Source: a virus
IMG/VR virus record: IMGVR_UViG_3300049003_000120
Span: 1-32,279 of that record
Length of the DNA stretch: 32,279 nucleotides
Strand: one strand, 5' to 3'
Shown: piece by piece, positions 1-6,418 of the stretch
How the letters are laid out: every line of letters begins with the position of its first letter
Numbering within the stretch: the stretch's first letter is position 1
Notes under the pieces: model-generated
Database searches by the model: none
Told to the model about the DNA's origin: nothing
The model's input: the letters and a program-made list of their open reading frames with translations, nothing else
Position numbers and translations under genes: made by a program

Positions 1-1116
1 ATGTTGGCTCTGTACCGAAGGCACACCTCGAAGTGCGGGCAAACCTCCCGCAGATACCGCCGCTGCCAGTGCCCTATCTGGGTGCAGGGCACGCTTGGCG
101 GTGAAGAAATCCGGAAGTCTCTCGACCTCACATCCTGGGATTCTGCCGAGAACGTTGTCCGGGCTTGGAAGGAAGCGGGAAAAATCGGCGCGGAAGGTAA
201 GCGCGTTGTCACGGTTCACGATGCCGTTCAAAACTACCTGCGCGACGCGGAGACGCGGCTCAAGGCAAGCACGGTTGACCTGTACCGCCGCGGACTGAAG
301 CACCTCCTCGCTTGGACTGAAGCGGAAGGAGTCAAGGCGCTTCCGAACCTCGACCTCGAAAAGCTGCGGAAGTACCGCGAGACTTGGACGTGCCGGCCGG
401 TGACTGCAGCGCGAAGAATCGACCGGCTGAAAATCTTCTTCGGCTTCTGCCTGGATACGGGATGGATTCAGAAGAACCCCGCCAAAGCTCTGAAGCCGCC
501 GGAGGTGCGGACCATCGGAAAGATTCCTTTCACGGAGGAAGAGCTAGACCAAATCTTTGAGGCTTGCGGGAAGCTCATCACGCGGGGAACGTACGGCAGA
601 GAGAACGTGAAGCGGGTGCGGGCGTTCATCTACATACTGCGGTACACCGGGCTCCGAATTTCCGATGCGGCGAGGCTCAAAGTCTCCGACGTGAGCGAGG
701 GGAAGGTTCTGCTTCGAACCGAAAAAACCGGAACGCTCGTGTGGATTCCGATTCCGCAGTTCGTCGTAGATGCTCTCGCCGAAGTTCCGCGAGTCAGCGA
801 GTTCTACTTCCAAACCGGAAGAGCGAAAGGAAAGACGGTTCGCGGAGGTTGGGACCGCGCCATTCGCACGATTCTCAACCTGGCTGATGTGAAGCACGGC
901 TCGGCGCACTCCTTCCGAACATCTTTGGCCGTGGACCTTTTGAACAAGGGAATCCCGATTGAAACCGTGGCGGCTATCCTAGGAAACTCGCCCGCGATAA
1001 TTGCGAAGCACTACGCTCCGTTTGTGAAGTCCAGGCAGGTGGCACTCGAAGCCGCGGTGCGTTCGCTCTGGGTGGAACCGAAACCGAAGTTGAGACTAGT
1101 AAGCACGGGGACCTGA
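1..1116 (+). CDS. int: Tyrosine recombinase (phage integrase)
   Basis: Site-specific recombinase of the phage integrase family, expected to insert and excise the element through a covalent 3'-phosphotyrosine intermediate. An N-terminal Cys-containing segment (C22, C24 in CQCPIWVQG) and a SAM-like core-binding region (about residues 70-165) precede the catalytic domain. Visible catalytic residues are R219 (TGLRIS), K242 (EKTG), H303 and R306 (HSFR) and the nucleophile Y338 (AKHYAP). The usual box II His/Trp is Asn (N329 in LGNS). The N-terminal style resembles Acidobacteriota integrases as I remember them. The gene starts on the first base of the window, so its promoter, and possibly an upstream start, are not visible. 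It is convergent with the methyltransferase gene and ends in a terminator hairpin overlapping its stop codon. No tRNA or att core could be identified beside it. Confidence 0.95.
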   Translation: MLALYRRHTSKCGQTSRRYRRCQCPIWVQGTLGGEEIRKSLDLTSWDSAENVVRAWKEAGKIGAEGKRVVTVHDAVQNYLRDAETRLKASTVDLYRRGLKHLLAWTEAEGVKALPNLDLEKLRKYRETWTCRPVTAARRIDRLKIFFGFCLDTGWIQKNPAKALKPPEVRTIGKIPFTEEELDQIFEACGKLITRGTYGRENVKRVRAFIYILRYTGLRISDAARLKVSDVSEGKVLLRTEKTGTLVWIPIPQFVVDALAEVPRVSEFYFQTGRAKGKTVRGGWDRAIRTILNLADVKHGSAHSFRTSLAVDLLNKGIPIETVAAILGNSPAIIAKHYAPFVKSRQVALEAAVRSLWVEPKPKLRLVSTGT

Positions 1117-1132
1117 AACGGTCCCCTTTTTT
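1107..1132 (+). terminator. Rho-independent terminator of the integrase
   Basis: Perfect 7-bp stem GGGGACC (1107-1113) / GGTCCCC (1120-1126) with a 6-nt loop, followed directly by TTTTTT (1127-1132). The integrase TGA stop (1114-1116) lies in the loop. In the opposite direction no T-run follows, so it should act only on the integrase transcript. Confidence 0.9.
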
Positions 1133-1134
1133 GT

Positions 1135-2847
1135 TCAGAAGAGGCGTTTGTTCTCTTCGTCTTTGGCCTTGGCTCGCGCGGCTCGCTTGATCGTGACGTT
1201 GGTTTGGCGGGGCGCGGGGTAGTCGATGCTTTGGCCGGAAAGCAGCTCTTGGATGGTGAGAATCTGGATTCGAGGATGGTCGGTGCCGTAGTGGGATTTA
1301 TAGAAACCGGCACTCGCGGCTTCCGCTCGCATGAGTTTCGTCGGCTCGTCCATCGCTATCAGAACTCCGAGGTCTGCCTTCTCGCGTTCGACTACTCCTC
1401 GAAGGTCTCGGACGTAAGTTGCGTGGAGCTTCCCGGCCTTGACGGATAGGATGACTTGCTTCGTCTTTCCGCCCAAACCTTCATCGTGGAAGAAGAGCCG
1501 GCCGTCGATGCCCTTGTCCGCGCCCTTCTTCTCATCCACTCTGCGGGCTCCGACAAGTCCCAAAGCCCACCACTGGAATTGATACGGGTCGTCTTTCGCC
1601 AGTTCTTCGGCGTCTTCTACCGTCGTCGGTTCGCCGATAACCTTGTAGGTTTTGGCGATAGGGTCGAGGAAGGCATCGCGTAATCTGCTCTTGATGAGTC
1701 CTATGGCAAGGTGCGTGATGTCGATTCCAAACCAGGAGCGTTCGAGTTTTTGAGCCGCGTAGATTGCGGTCCCGCATCCGCAGAAGGGATCAAGAAGCAC
1801 ATCGCCCTTGTCGCTCGCGAGGGCAACGACTCGTTCCAGAAGTGCTTCAGGCTTCTGCGTGGGGTAGTGCATATCCTGGTCGCCGGACGCCGGCGGGATG
1901 TCGTCCCAAACGTCTTGAAGCGGGATGCCGGGCATCTCGTCGCTGTACTGAACGAGCCGGGGCATTCCAGTGGCGCGGTGGATGAGCTTCCCTTCCTTCG
2001 CAAAGGTGCGGAGGTTGTCTTTTGAATACGCCCAGAATCTGCCTTGGTAGGGTTTGACTGCGAGGTACTCCATGTCCGGGTCGGGTGTCAGGTACTCGTC
2101 TTCGAGGTCGGCTTCCCATTTCGGCTTGTTCTTTCCGGAAACGAAAAGCCGCTTAACGTGCCAGTCGTAGGACACATCTCCGCCCGGTTTGGCGGCGGTG
2201 AGGTCGGTTTCCTTGTAGTAGCGGCCGTCTCTGGTTTTGTGGCGGTACTCGGATTCCAAATACTCCGCGGTGTAGGGGGTGTAGACGGTGTTCCACTTGT
2301 ACACGTTCGTCTTGGAGTAGAAGAAGATGACGTCGTGAATCTTCCCGCAGCGCTTCATTCCTTGTTTAGCGTCGCTGTGGGCGCTCGAACGCTTCCAGAT
2401 GATTTCGTTTCGGAAGTTCGTCGGACCAAACACGGCATCCATAATCATCTTGAGGTAGTGCGAAGCTGTGGGGTCGCAGTGAAGAAAGATGGTTGCGGTA
2501 GATTTCATCACTCGGCGGAGCTCGACGAGGCGCGGCGCCATCATCGCGAGGTACGCCATCATGTCAGTGTCTTTGAGGATGGCGCGGAGCGCAATCATCG
2601 CCTCGGCGATCGCGCCGCCCTGCTCGATGAGCTCTTCGCATGCTCGCTGGGATTCGATGTTCCACTCCCAGGTGTCCTCGAAGGCTTTGATTTGCGCCGC
2701 CGCTCGTTCTCCTGAACGCTCGACGAAGAGGACGTTGTAGTCCCGGTTCGACTGGAAGGGCGGGTCCAGGTAGACGAGATCCACGCTTTCAGCGGGGACG
2801 TGGAGGCGGAGAACGTCCAGGTTGTCGCCGTAGTAGAGGGTGTTCAC
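1135..2847 (-). CDS. DNA methyltransferase (beta-class order) fused to a restriction-nuclease-like domain
   Basis: 570 residues, GTG start. The N-terminal two thirds form an N6-adenine/N4-cytosine methyltransferase: catalytic motif IV DPPF at 28-31 comes before the SAM-binding motif I DPFCGCGT (about 353-360), the beta-class order typical of type III-like and many type II enzymes. The last about 150 residues contain GADKGIDGRLFF (442-453) followed by ILSVKAG (466-472), a D-(x)n-xVK arrangement like the catalytic core of PD-(D/E)XK/Mrr-type nucleases, then VLIAMDEPTK. The protein may therefore modify and cut, or the second domain may only assist recognition. It is the last gene of a four-gene leftward operon; its GTG overlaps the preceding stop by 4 bp (2844-2847). 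The methyltransferase is certain; the nuclease role is inferred from motif spacing. Confidence 0.9.
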   Translation of the reverse strand: MNTLYYGDNLDVLRLHVPAESVDLVYLDPPFQSNRDYNVLFVERSGERAAAQIKAFEDTWEWNIESQRACEELIEQGGAIAEAMIALRAILKDTDMMAYLAMMAPRLVELRRVMKSTATIFLHCDPTASHYLKMIMDAVFGPTNFRNEIIWKRSSAHSDAKQGMKRCGKIHDVIFFYSKTNVYKWNTVYTPYTAEYLESEYRHKTRDGRYYKETDLTAAKPGGDVSYDWHVKRLFVSGKNKPKWEADLEDEYLTPDPDMEYLAVKPYQGRFWAYSKDNLRTFAKEGKLIHRATGMPRLVQYSDEMPGIPLQDVWDDIPPASGDQDMHYPTQKPEALLERVVALASDKGDVLLDPFCGCGTAIYAAQKLERSWFGIDITHLAIGLIKSRLRDAFLDPIAKTYKVIGEPTTVEDAEELAKDDPYQFQWWALGLVGARRVDEKKGADKGIDGRLFFHDEGLGGKTKQVILSVKAGKLHATYVRDLRGVVEREKADLGVLIAMDEPTKLMRAEAASAGFYKSHYGTDHPRIQILTIQELLSGQSIDYPAPRQTNVTIKRAARAKAKDEENKRLF

Positions 2848-3005
2848 TCGTCGATGATACGGGAGGAGAGGTCGAAAACGTCCTCGGTTATCTCGTTCGC
2901 AAATTTCCAGAGGTCGATGAACTCTTCGAAGTCGAGAACCTCTCCCCGCTTCTCGCAGATGTAGGTGTAGTCGAGGATGAGCTGTGCGGCGTCCACGAGC
3001 CGCAT
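2844..3005 (-). CDS. 53-residue acidic protein of the methyltransferase operon
   Basis: Small ORF between the 102-residue protein and the methyltransferase. It starts with ATG three bases after the upstream TAA (TAACATATG) and its TGA overlaps the methyltransferase GTG (GTGA, 2844-2847), so both edges fit translational coupling. The product is acidic and probably helical (LDFEEFIDLWKFANEITEDV), with one Cys and no membrane segment. I do not recognise a family. Its invariant position ahead of the methyltransferase suggests a partner or inhibitor role, which is inference only. Confidence 0.65.
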   Translation of the reverse strand: MRLVDAAQLILDYTYICEKRGEVLDFEEFIDLWKFANEITEDVFDLSSRIIDE

Positions 3006-3008
3006 ATG

Positions 3009-3317
3009 TTACCCCGCCGGCGGCCGATCTTCCTCAAACGCTCGTGCCGCTTCCTCCTCGAACGCGCGGCGACGGGACCTCACCACCCACTCATCCGAGA
3101 AAAGCTCGTACGCGTACTGGTAGGCGTAAGGTCTCAACTCGTCCTGCACCACGTCCATGATGATGCCGAAGATGGTGTCGAAGTGGTCCTTGAGGCGGGG
3201 CTCGGCCATCACGCCTTCCATGACCCTTTCCATGACGCGAATGCAGAGTTCCCCGTGCTCATAAGGTTCCTCGCCGGTCTGCATCGTTTCGCGCGGCGGG
3301 GCTTTCTCATGTCTCAT
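3009..3317 (-). CDS. 102-residue protein of unknown function, methyltransferase operon
   Basis: The ATG at 3317 was chosen because it overlaps the TGA of the XRE gene as ATGA (3314-3317); the longer reading to 3485 would run through the XRE gene out of frame. The protein is mostly helical, with methionine-rich repeats in the middle (IRVMERVMEGVMAEP) and a charged C-terminus rich in Glu and Arg. No family is recognised. Its placement between an XRE regulator and a modification/nuclease gene is reminiscent of accessory genes in restriction-modification cassettes. Confidence 0.7.
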   Translation of the reverse strand: MRHEKAPPRETMQTGEEPYEHGELCIRVMERVMEGVMAEPRLKDHFDTIFGIIMDVVQDELRPYAYQYAYELFSDEWVVRSRRRAFEEEAARAFEEDRPPAG

Positions 3318-3526
3318 TCTTCCTCCAGGTCGAAGAGGTCGGAGGCGGTGATGTTTTCGTGAGTGATTCGTCGGATGGCTGAGGTAATCGCCTTGATGCA
3401 TTTGCGGGTCGGTTCCATCGTTCCCTTCCGGATGCGGAGAAGGTGTTGTCGCGAATACTCCGCTTCGAACGCGATGCGAACGCACTTCAGCTTCCTTGAC
3501 TTGATGAACGTCTCTAGCTTGGTCAC
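3314..3526 (-). CDS. XRE-family helix-turn-helix regulator (leaderless GTG start)
   Basis: 70-residue Cro/CI-like DNA-binding protein; the HTH covers about residues 16-60 (AEYSRQHLLRIRKGTMEPTR as recognition region) and the protein ends in an acidic tail. It is first in the operon leading to the methyltransferase. The GTG start has no Shine-Dalgarno sequence, but a TTGACA-16-TACGGT promoter ends 7 nt before it, so the mRNA should begin at or next to the start codon. Size, leaderless start and downstream methyltransferase match controller (C) proteins of some restriction-modification systems. A lysogeny repressor is the main alternative. It could bind the direct repeats overlapping its own promoter. 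Confidence 0.8.
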   Translation of the reverse strand: MTKLETFIKSRKLKCVRIAFEAEYSRQHLLRIRKGTMEPTRKCIKAITSAIRRITHENITASDLFDLEEE

Positions 3527-3532
3527 GGCGGA

Positions 3533-3572
3533 AACCGTAACTCGGAATCTCGAAGTGTCAACCGCAAACTCG
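3533..3572 (-). promoter_or_regulatory. Direct repeats overlapping P1, candidate operator
   Basis: Two near-identical 12-13-mers in the same orientation: CGAGTTTGCGGTT (3572-3560) overlapping the -35 box and CGAGTTACGGTT (3544-3533) containing the -10 box. Placement on both promoter elements suits an autoregulatory operator for the XRE protein. This is inference from position and similarity. Confidence 0.4.
3534..3561 (-). promoter_or_regulatory. Promoter P1 of the XRE-methyltransferase operon
   Basis: On the minus strand TTGACA (3561-3556), a 16-nt spacer, then TACGGT (3539-3534). Seven bases later comes the GTG of the XRE gene, so transcription would start at the first codon. The same 16-nt spacing recurs in the other promoter candidates of this window. 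Confidence 0.65.
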
Positions 3573-3734
3573 CCTAAGACACGTAAGGGTTCCCTGTTCT
3601 TTCCGAACCAGTAAAAACGCGTCTACGAGAGGCAGAAATAACAGAACAGAGGAAACATCGTCTGAAGGGCAAAAGCGGCTTGTAGGTGGCAAATTACGCA
3701 ATTGCGGACGTTATAGGGGCGGGTGGGATGTGGA
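3573..3734. other. Noncoding spacer between the operon and the terminator
   Basis: No convincing gene on either strand. It holds a perfect 10-bp palindrome CGCAATTGCG (3697-3706) and, on the minus strand, an isolated TATAAC (3715-3710) without a matching -35. The stretch insulates the methyltransferase operon from the long leftward transcript ending at the terminator at 3735-3769. Confidence 0.5.
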
Positions 3735-3769
3735 CGGAAAAAGAAAGCCCCTCGAAACAAATCGAGGGG
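3735..3769 (-). terminator. Rho-independent terminator of the long leftward operon
   Basis: 7-bp stem CCCCTCG (3769-3763 on the minus strand) / CGAGGGG (3754-3748) with an 8-nt loop, followed on the minus strand by CTTTCTTTTTCC. It lies 64 bp past the stop of the last small gene (3833) and closes the leftward transcription of SSB and upstream genes. Confidence 0.8.
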
Positions 3770-3832
3770 TTAATGAGCAGTCAGAGCTTGTCGCTCTCAA
3801 GGGGACTTCACGCGGGTCGCGTTTCCTCCTTT

Positions 3833-4039
3833 CTACGTGGGGCGGAATAGCTTGCATCCGTCGCCTTCGTGACACGAGCCACGGGTGTGGGCCTTCTTTC
3901 CGTGACCGCACTTACAAACGGGTTCAGGGGTAAACGCTGTGCAGGAGCAGAAGTAACAGGGACCGTTAGGATGTTGCTTCGTGTTCATATGCTCCCGCTT
4001 CTGGTGGCGGCAGGTGCAGATGAGCACGAGCCGGGTCAT
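3833..4039 (-). CDS. Small protein with two tandem Cys/His (zinc-binding) modules
   Basis: 68 residues built from two similar halves: CxCRHQKREH...GPCYFCSCTAF and CKCGHGKKAHTRGSC...GCKLF. Each half has a CxC(G/R)H pair, a downstream His and two or more Cys, which predicts one structural zinc per half. The second half matches the CxCGHxxxxH style of small phage and actinobacterial proteins; function is unknown. The start overlaps the SSB stop as ATGA (4036-4039), so the two are coupled. It is the last gene before the terminator. Confidence 0.75.
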   Translation of the reverse strand: MTRLVLICTCRHQKREHMNTKQHPNGPCYFCSCTAFTPEPVCKCGHGKKAHTRGSCHEGDGCKLFRPT

Positions 4040-4428
4040 ACGAGGGCGAGGGGATCGGCCTTCTTACGCGAGCGGGCAGCGCGGGCCGGGGCTTCGGCCT
4101 TCTTGTCGAGGAAGATGACCTGGGACGCGTGGACTTCCGTCTTCCAGCGCTTCTGGCCGGTGTCCTTGTCGTCCCATTCCGAGGTGCGGAGCGAGCCTTC
4201 GATGAGAACGTGCGAACCTTTCTTGAGGTATTGCGCGGCGTTCTCGCCGTTGCCGTTCCAAACGACGACGTTCAGCCAGTTCGTGCGCTCCTGCTTTTCG
4301 CCGGACGCATCTTTCCAGCGGTCCGCGACGGCAAGCGAGAACTTAGTAACGGTGGTAGCGGCTGCGGGCGCGGTTTCGGGGTCCTTGCCGAGGTATCCAG
4401 TGACGATGACTTTGTTGAGACTGAGCAT
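4036..4428 (-). CDS. ssb: Single-stranded DNA-binding protein (SSB), lacking the usual acidic tip
   Basis: 130 residues with the full OB-fold signature: NKVIVTGYLGKDPE near the N-terminus, TNWLNVVVW in the middle, and YLKKGSHVLIEGSLRT followed by KTEVHASQVIFLD. It should coat ssDNA during phage replication or recombination. The C-terminus is basic (RAARSRKKADPLALV) and has no DDxxPF-like tip, the part through which bacterial SSB recruits partner proteins. A different protein at 28068-28517 does carry such a tip. The start has a strong site, GGAGGAG ending just before TCATG. The start of the gene lies inside the 3' part of the preceding open frame. Confidence 0.93.
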   Translation of the reverse strand: MLSLNKVIVTGYLGKDPETAPAAATTVTKFSLAVADRWKDASGEKQERTNWLNVVVWNGNGENAAQYLKKGSHVLIEGSLRTSEWDDKDTGQKRWKTEVHASQVIFLDKKAEAPARAARSRKKADPLALV

Positions 4429-4571
4429 GACTCCTCCTTCGTTTCAGGTCCTTCGATGAATCGGCGCACGATTTCCCGAGCGCCTTTTCGGTAGACAGTG
4501 ACGGCTACGAGGTCTTCGAGATGCCAGATGGCCCAGTAGCGTTTCTTGTAGCGAGAGATTTTGAAATGCAC
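4272..4571 (-). CDS. Small protein overlapping the SSB gene
   Basis: GTG start at 4571 with a good ribosome site (GGAG, 6 nt, GTG in GGAGAAAGGAGTG). The first about 47 residues look like a compact domain (HFKISRYKKRYWAIWH, then LVAVTVYRKGAREIVRRFIEG) of a kind I recall from small phage hypothetical proteins. The frame stays open for about 50 further codons, running out of frame inside SSB and giving a Ser/Pro/Arg-rich tail that looks non-native. Either the overlap is real or the original stop near 4428 has been lost. Function unknown. Confidence 0.55.
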   Translation of the reverse strand: MHFKISRYKKRYWAIWHLEDLVAVTVYRKGAREIVRRFIEGPETKEESCSVSTKSSSLDTSARTPKPRPQPLPPLLSSRLPSRTAGKMRPAKSRSARTG

Positions 4572-4597
4572 TCCTTTCTCCTTTCCCCGAGGTAGGG

Positions 4598-4807
4598 TCA
4601 CATCACGAACGCGACAGCGGGTTCGGAGAGGGTCTTCGGAGCGTTCATCCGTTGAAGCTCCTGGACTGAGGTTGTGATGATGCAGCCGTGATTGCACTTG
4701 GGGCAGTCGGTGTCCAAGAGAATCCGGCCGTCTTCGTCGACCGCAATTCCTTTCGTAATAGCGTTCACTTTGCAGTCGGCGCACTCAAACGCGATGAAGT
4801 CCCGCAT
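4598..4807 (-). CDS. 69-residue zinc-ribbon protein
   Basis: Start placed at ATG 4807 because AAAGGAG stands 6 nt upstream; the ATG 42 bases earlier has no such site. Two Cys pairs, CADC and CPKC, are separated by about 35 residues, a small zinc-ribbon layout, followed by GCIITTSVQELQRM. Role unknown. It heads a short cluster with the next gene and SSB, all with strong Shine-Dalgarno sites, unlike most genes in the window. Confidence 0.7.
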   Translation of the reverse strand: MRDFIAFECADCKVNAITKGIAVDEDGRILLDTDCPKCNHGCIITTSVQELQRMNAPKTLSEPAVAFVM

Positions 4808-4848
4808 ACACGTCTCCTTTCTCGAATTGTTTGGGGCTTCAGAAAGCA

Positions 4849-4913
4849 AAGCACCCCTGTCGATTTTGGCAAGGGTGCTTACCGCACAGGGTGGAAGTGA
4901 GGTCCGCCCTGTG
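4849..4913 (-). terminator. Tandem hairpins after the lysis genes
   Basis: Two stem-loops in the spacer between the holin candidate and the zinc-ribbon gene. The first on the minus strand is CACAGGG (4913-4907) / CCCTGTG (4891-4885), loop 15. The second is AAGCACCC (4880-4873) / GGGTGCTT (4856-4849), loop 16, followed by TGCTTTCTG. The T-run is weak, so termination may be partial, or the site may be an RNA-processing site. Confidence 0.45.
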
Positions 4914-4917
4914 ACCG

Positions 4918-5106
4918 TCAGAGTTGCGGTGTCTGAGTAGCCTTCTCGATGCCGAGAAGAACAGCGGTTAGGAGCGCGGTGGACGCGCCGAAGGCTGTGG
5001 GGTCGGTCTGAAGAAAGTGCACAGCGGCTGAAAGAGCGGCGGTAAGCGCTGCGGCAAGCGTTCCAGCGGCAACAGCTTTAAGAAATCGTTTGAGAGCTGG
5101 GTTCAT
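4918..5106 (-). CDS. Small membrane protein, holin candidate
   Basis: 62 residues with a short basic N-terminus (NPALKRFLKA), one long Ala/Leu-rich hydrophobic stretch (about 11-32) and a second one (about 40-53, STALLTAVLLGIE). It lies 2 bp after the endolysin stop, the classic place for a holin. Size and two possible membrane segments suit a class II-type holin, but there is no diagnostic motif. Confidence 0.55.
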   Translation of the reverse strand: MNPALKRFLKAVAAGTLAAALTAALSAAVHFLQTDPTAFGASTALLTAVLLGIEKATQTPQL

Positions 5107-5108
5107 CG

Positions 5109-6119
5109 TTATGTGAGTGGTATCCCGACCTTTAGTTTTGCGTAGTCGAGGTACATCAGGTAGGCGCCGTTTCGGTGAGCAATCCAGTCGTCGGCTCTGC
5201 CGGCCTTAAAAGCGCGGGCCATGACGCGCACGCACTTCTCAGGGTTAGAGAGCGCTTCGTCTGGGGTTTTAACGTCTTTGTTTGGACCGATGTACCAGCG
5301 TGAGTTCAGCTGGCAGAGGCCGTAGTCGGTCGAGACGATGACGTTGTGCTCGTCGCGGTTGTTGTTGATGGCTCTCGGGTTGAACTGCGATTCGCCGGAG
5401 ATCGTCGCGAACAGTTCCGCCGTGGCGGTGGCAGAGAGTTTCTCCTCCCGGCAGACGCGAAGAACCATGTCAGCAAGCGATTCGCGCTTCGTGAGGGCCG
5501 CGTAGAGTTGCCTAGCAAGGCTCAACGCTTGTCGGAGTAACGAAGGTACGTCAGGGCTCGTTGCGACGCGACGATCAGAAGCGTAGGCGTCGGTCAGGTA
5601 CGGAGCGAAATCGAAAGAGTCATTTGCATCATTCACGTCTGTCCATTCGAGGTGAACGTGTCGGCCGGACACTACGTAGGCGCCGTTTGGATCTTCCACG
5701 AGACGGCAGCGCCGGGCCTGAATGTGGGTATGCGATCCGGTGGAGAACCCGGTGTTGTCGGCGACGGCGAGCGCCGTACCTTCGGAAACGTGGGCGAAAG
5801 TAGAAAGGAGAAGGTGATCGCAGTGAAGAAAGTCGAGCGTGACGTATGCGGTGTTGCCGTCGTCGAAGAGGTACTTGTCGTCAGAAAGAAGCGAGACGAA
5901 GACGCCGCCTCCTTGCGGTTGCCACTGGCCGTTCTCCTTCGTGGCTGAGCGAATGACGGTTCCTGCGAACGGAGCGTAGATGGTCGCGTCGGCGCCGAGA
6001 GCGACGTCGATGCCGTTGTGGCGGTCAAATCCGAATTGGCGATAGACGGGAGGGTTGTAGACGCCCCAAGGTTGGTTAACGACCCACGGCTTGATTGCGC
6101 GCGAAAGAGCAAATCGCAT
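5109..6119 (-). CDS. Endolysin with M23 peptidase and lytic transglycosylase domains
   Basis: 336 residues, cutting both peptide and glycan parts of peptidoglycan. The N-terminal M23/LytM domain has HNGID (zinc ligands H34, D38), the APFAGTVI strand (49-56) and SHTH (H130, H132). The C-terminal lysozyme-like domain has the catalytic Glu in ISGESQFNP (E243) and DYGLCQLNSRWY downstream. ATG 6119 was chosen because it shares a base with the preceding stop (TGATG); the longer reading runs into the upstream gene. No signal peptide is visible, so export would need the holin partner. Both domains in one phage lysin is uncommon but the motifs are clear. Confidence 0.88.
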   Translation of the reverse strand: MRFALSRAIKPWVVNQPWGVYNPPVYRQFGFDRHNGIDVALGADATIYAPFAGTVIRSATKENGQWQPQGGGVFVSLLSDDKYLFDDGNTAYVTLDFLHCDHLLLSTFAHVSEGTALAVADNTGFSTGSHTHIQARRCRLVEDPNGAYVVSGRHVHLEWTDVNDANDSFDFAPYLTDAYASDRRVATSPDVPSLLRQALSLARQLYAALTKRESLADMVLRVCREEKLSATATAELFATISGESQFNPRAINNNRDEHNVIVSTDYGLCQLNSRWYIGPNKDVKTPDEALSNPEKCVRVMARAFKAGRADDWIAHRNGAYLMYLDYAKLKVGIPLT

Positions 6120-6415
6120 CAGTGCGGAATGAAGCGGCTCACCCATTCGACGATGAGTGCGATGGCGCTCGCGATCGCGTAAATCTTCCACCGGTCAGAT
6201 TCGATGATGCGAAGCCGCGTCTCGTGGTCAGCCTGCTTGCCGGTTGCTTCGATTAACTCCGTTCGATCAGCTTTCATGTTTTCTAGGTAGGCGATTTTTC
6301 CGGAGTTGGTTTCGATATAGCGGCGCATCTCTTCTGTGAAGGATCTGAACTCGGTTCGGAGTTCAGTGAACGCCACGATCAGGTCTACGTTGGGGTCTTT
6401 GCGCCTCTGGGCCAT
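6119..6415 (-). CDS. Coiled-coil protein with C-terminal membrane anchor (XhlA/holin-like)
   Basis: 98 residues. Residues about 8-70 form a charged heptad-rich helix, followed by one transmembrane segment near the C-terminus (WKIYAIASAIALIVEWVSRF). This coiled coil plus tail-anchor layout matches haemolysin XhlA-type lysis accessories. It sits directly upstream of the endolysin with a TGATG junction. It may be part of the holin machinery or a spanin-like helper; no specific family motif is seen. Confidence 0.6.
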   Translation of the reverse strand: MAQRRKDPNVDLIVAFTELRTEFRSFTEEMRRYIETNSGKIAYLENMKADRTELIEATGKQADHETRLRIIESDRWKIYAIASAIALIVEWVSRFIPH

Positions 6416-6418
6416 GCG

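Noticed and set aside
3710-3738. Second promoter upstream of the XRE operon (TATAAC)
   Set aside because: No -35 box at a usable distance; the region upstream is the terminator hairpin.
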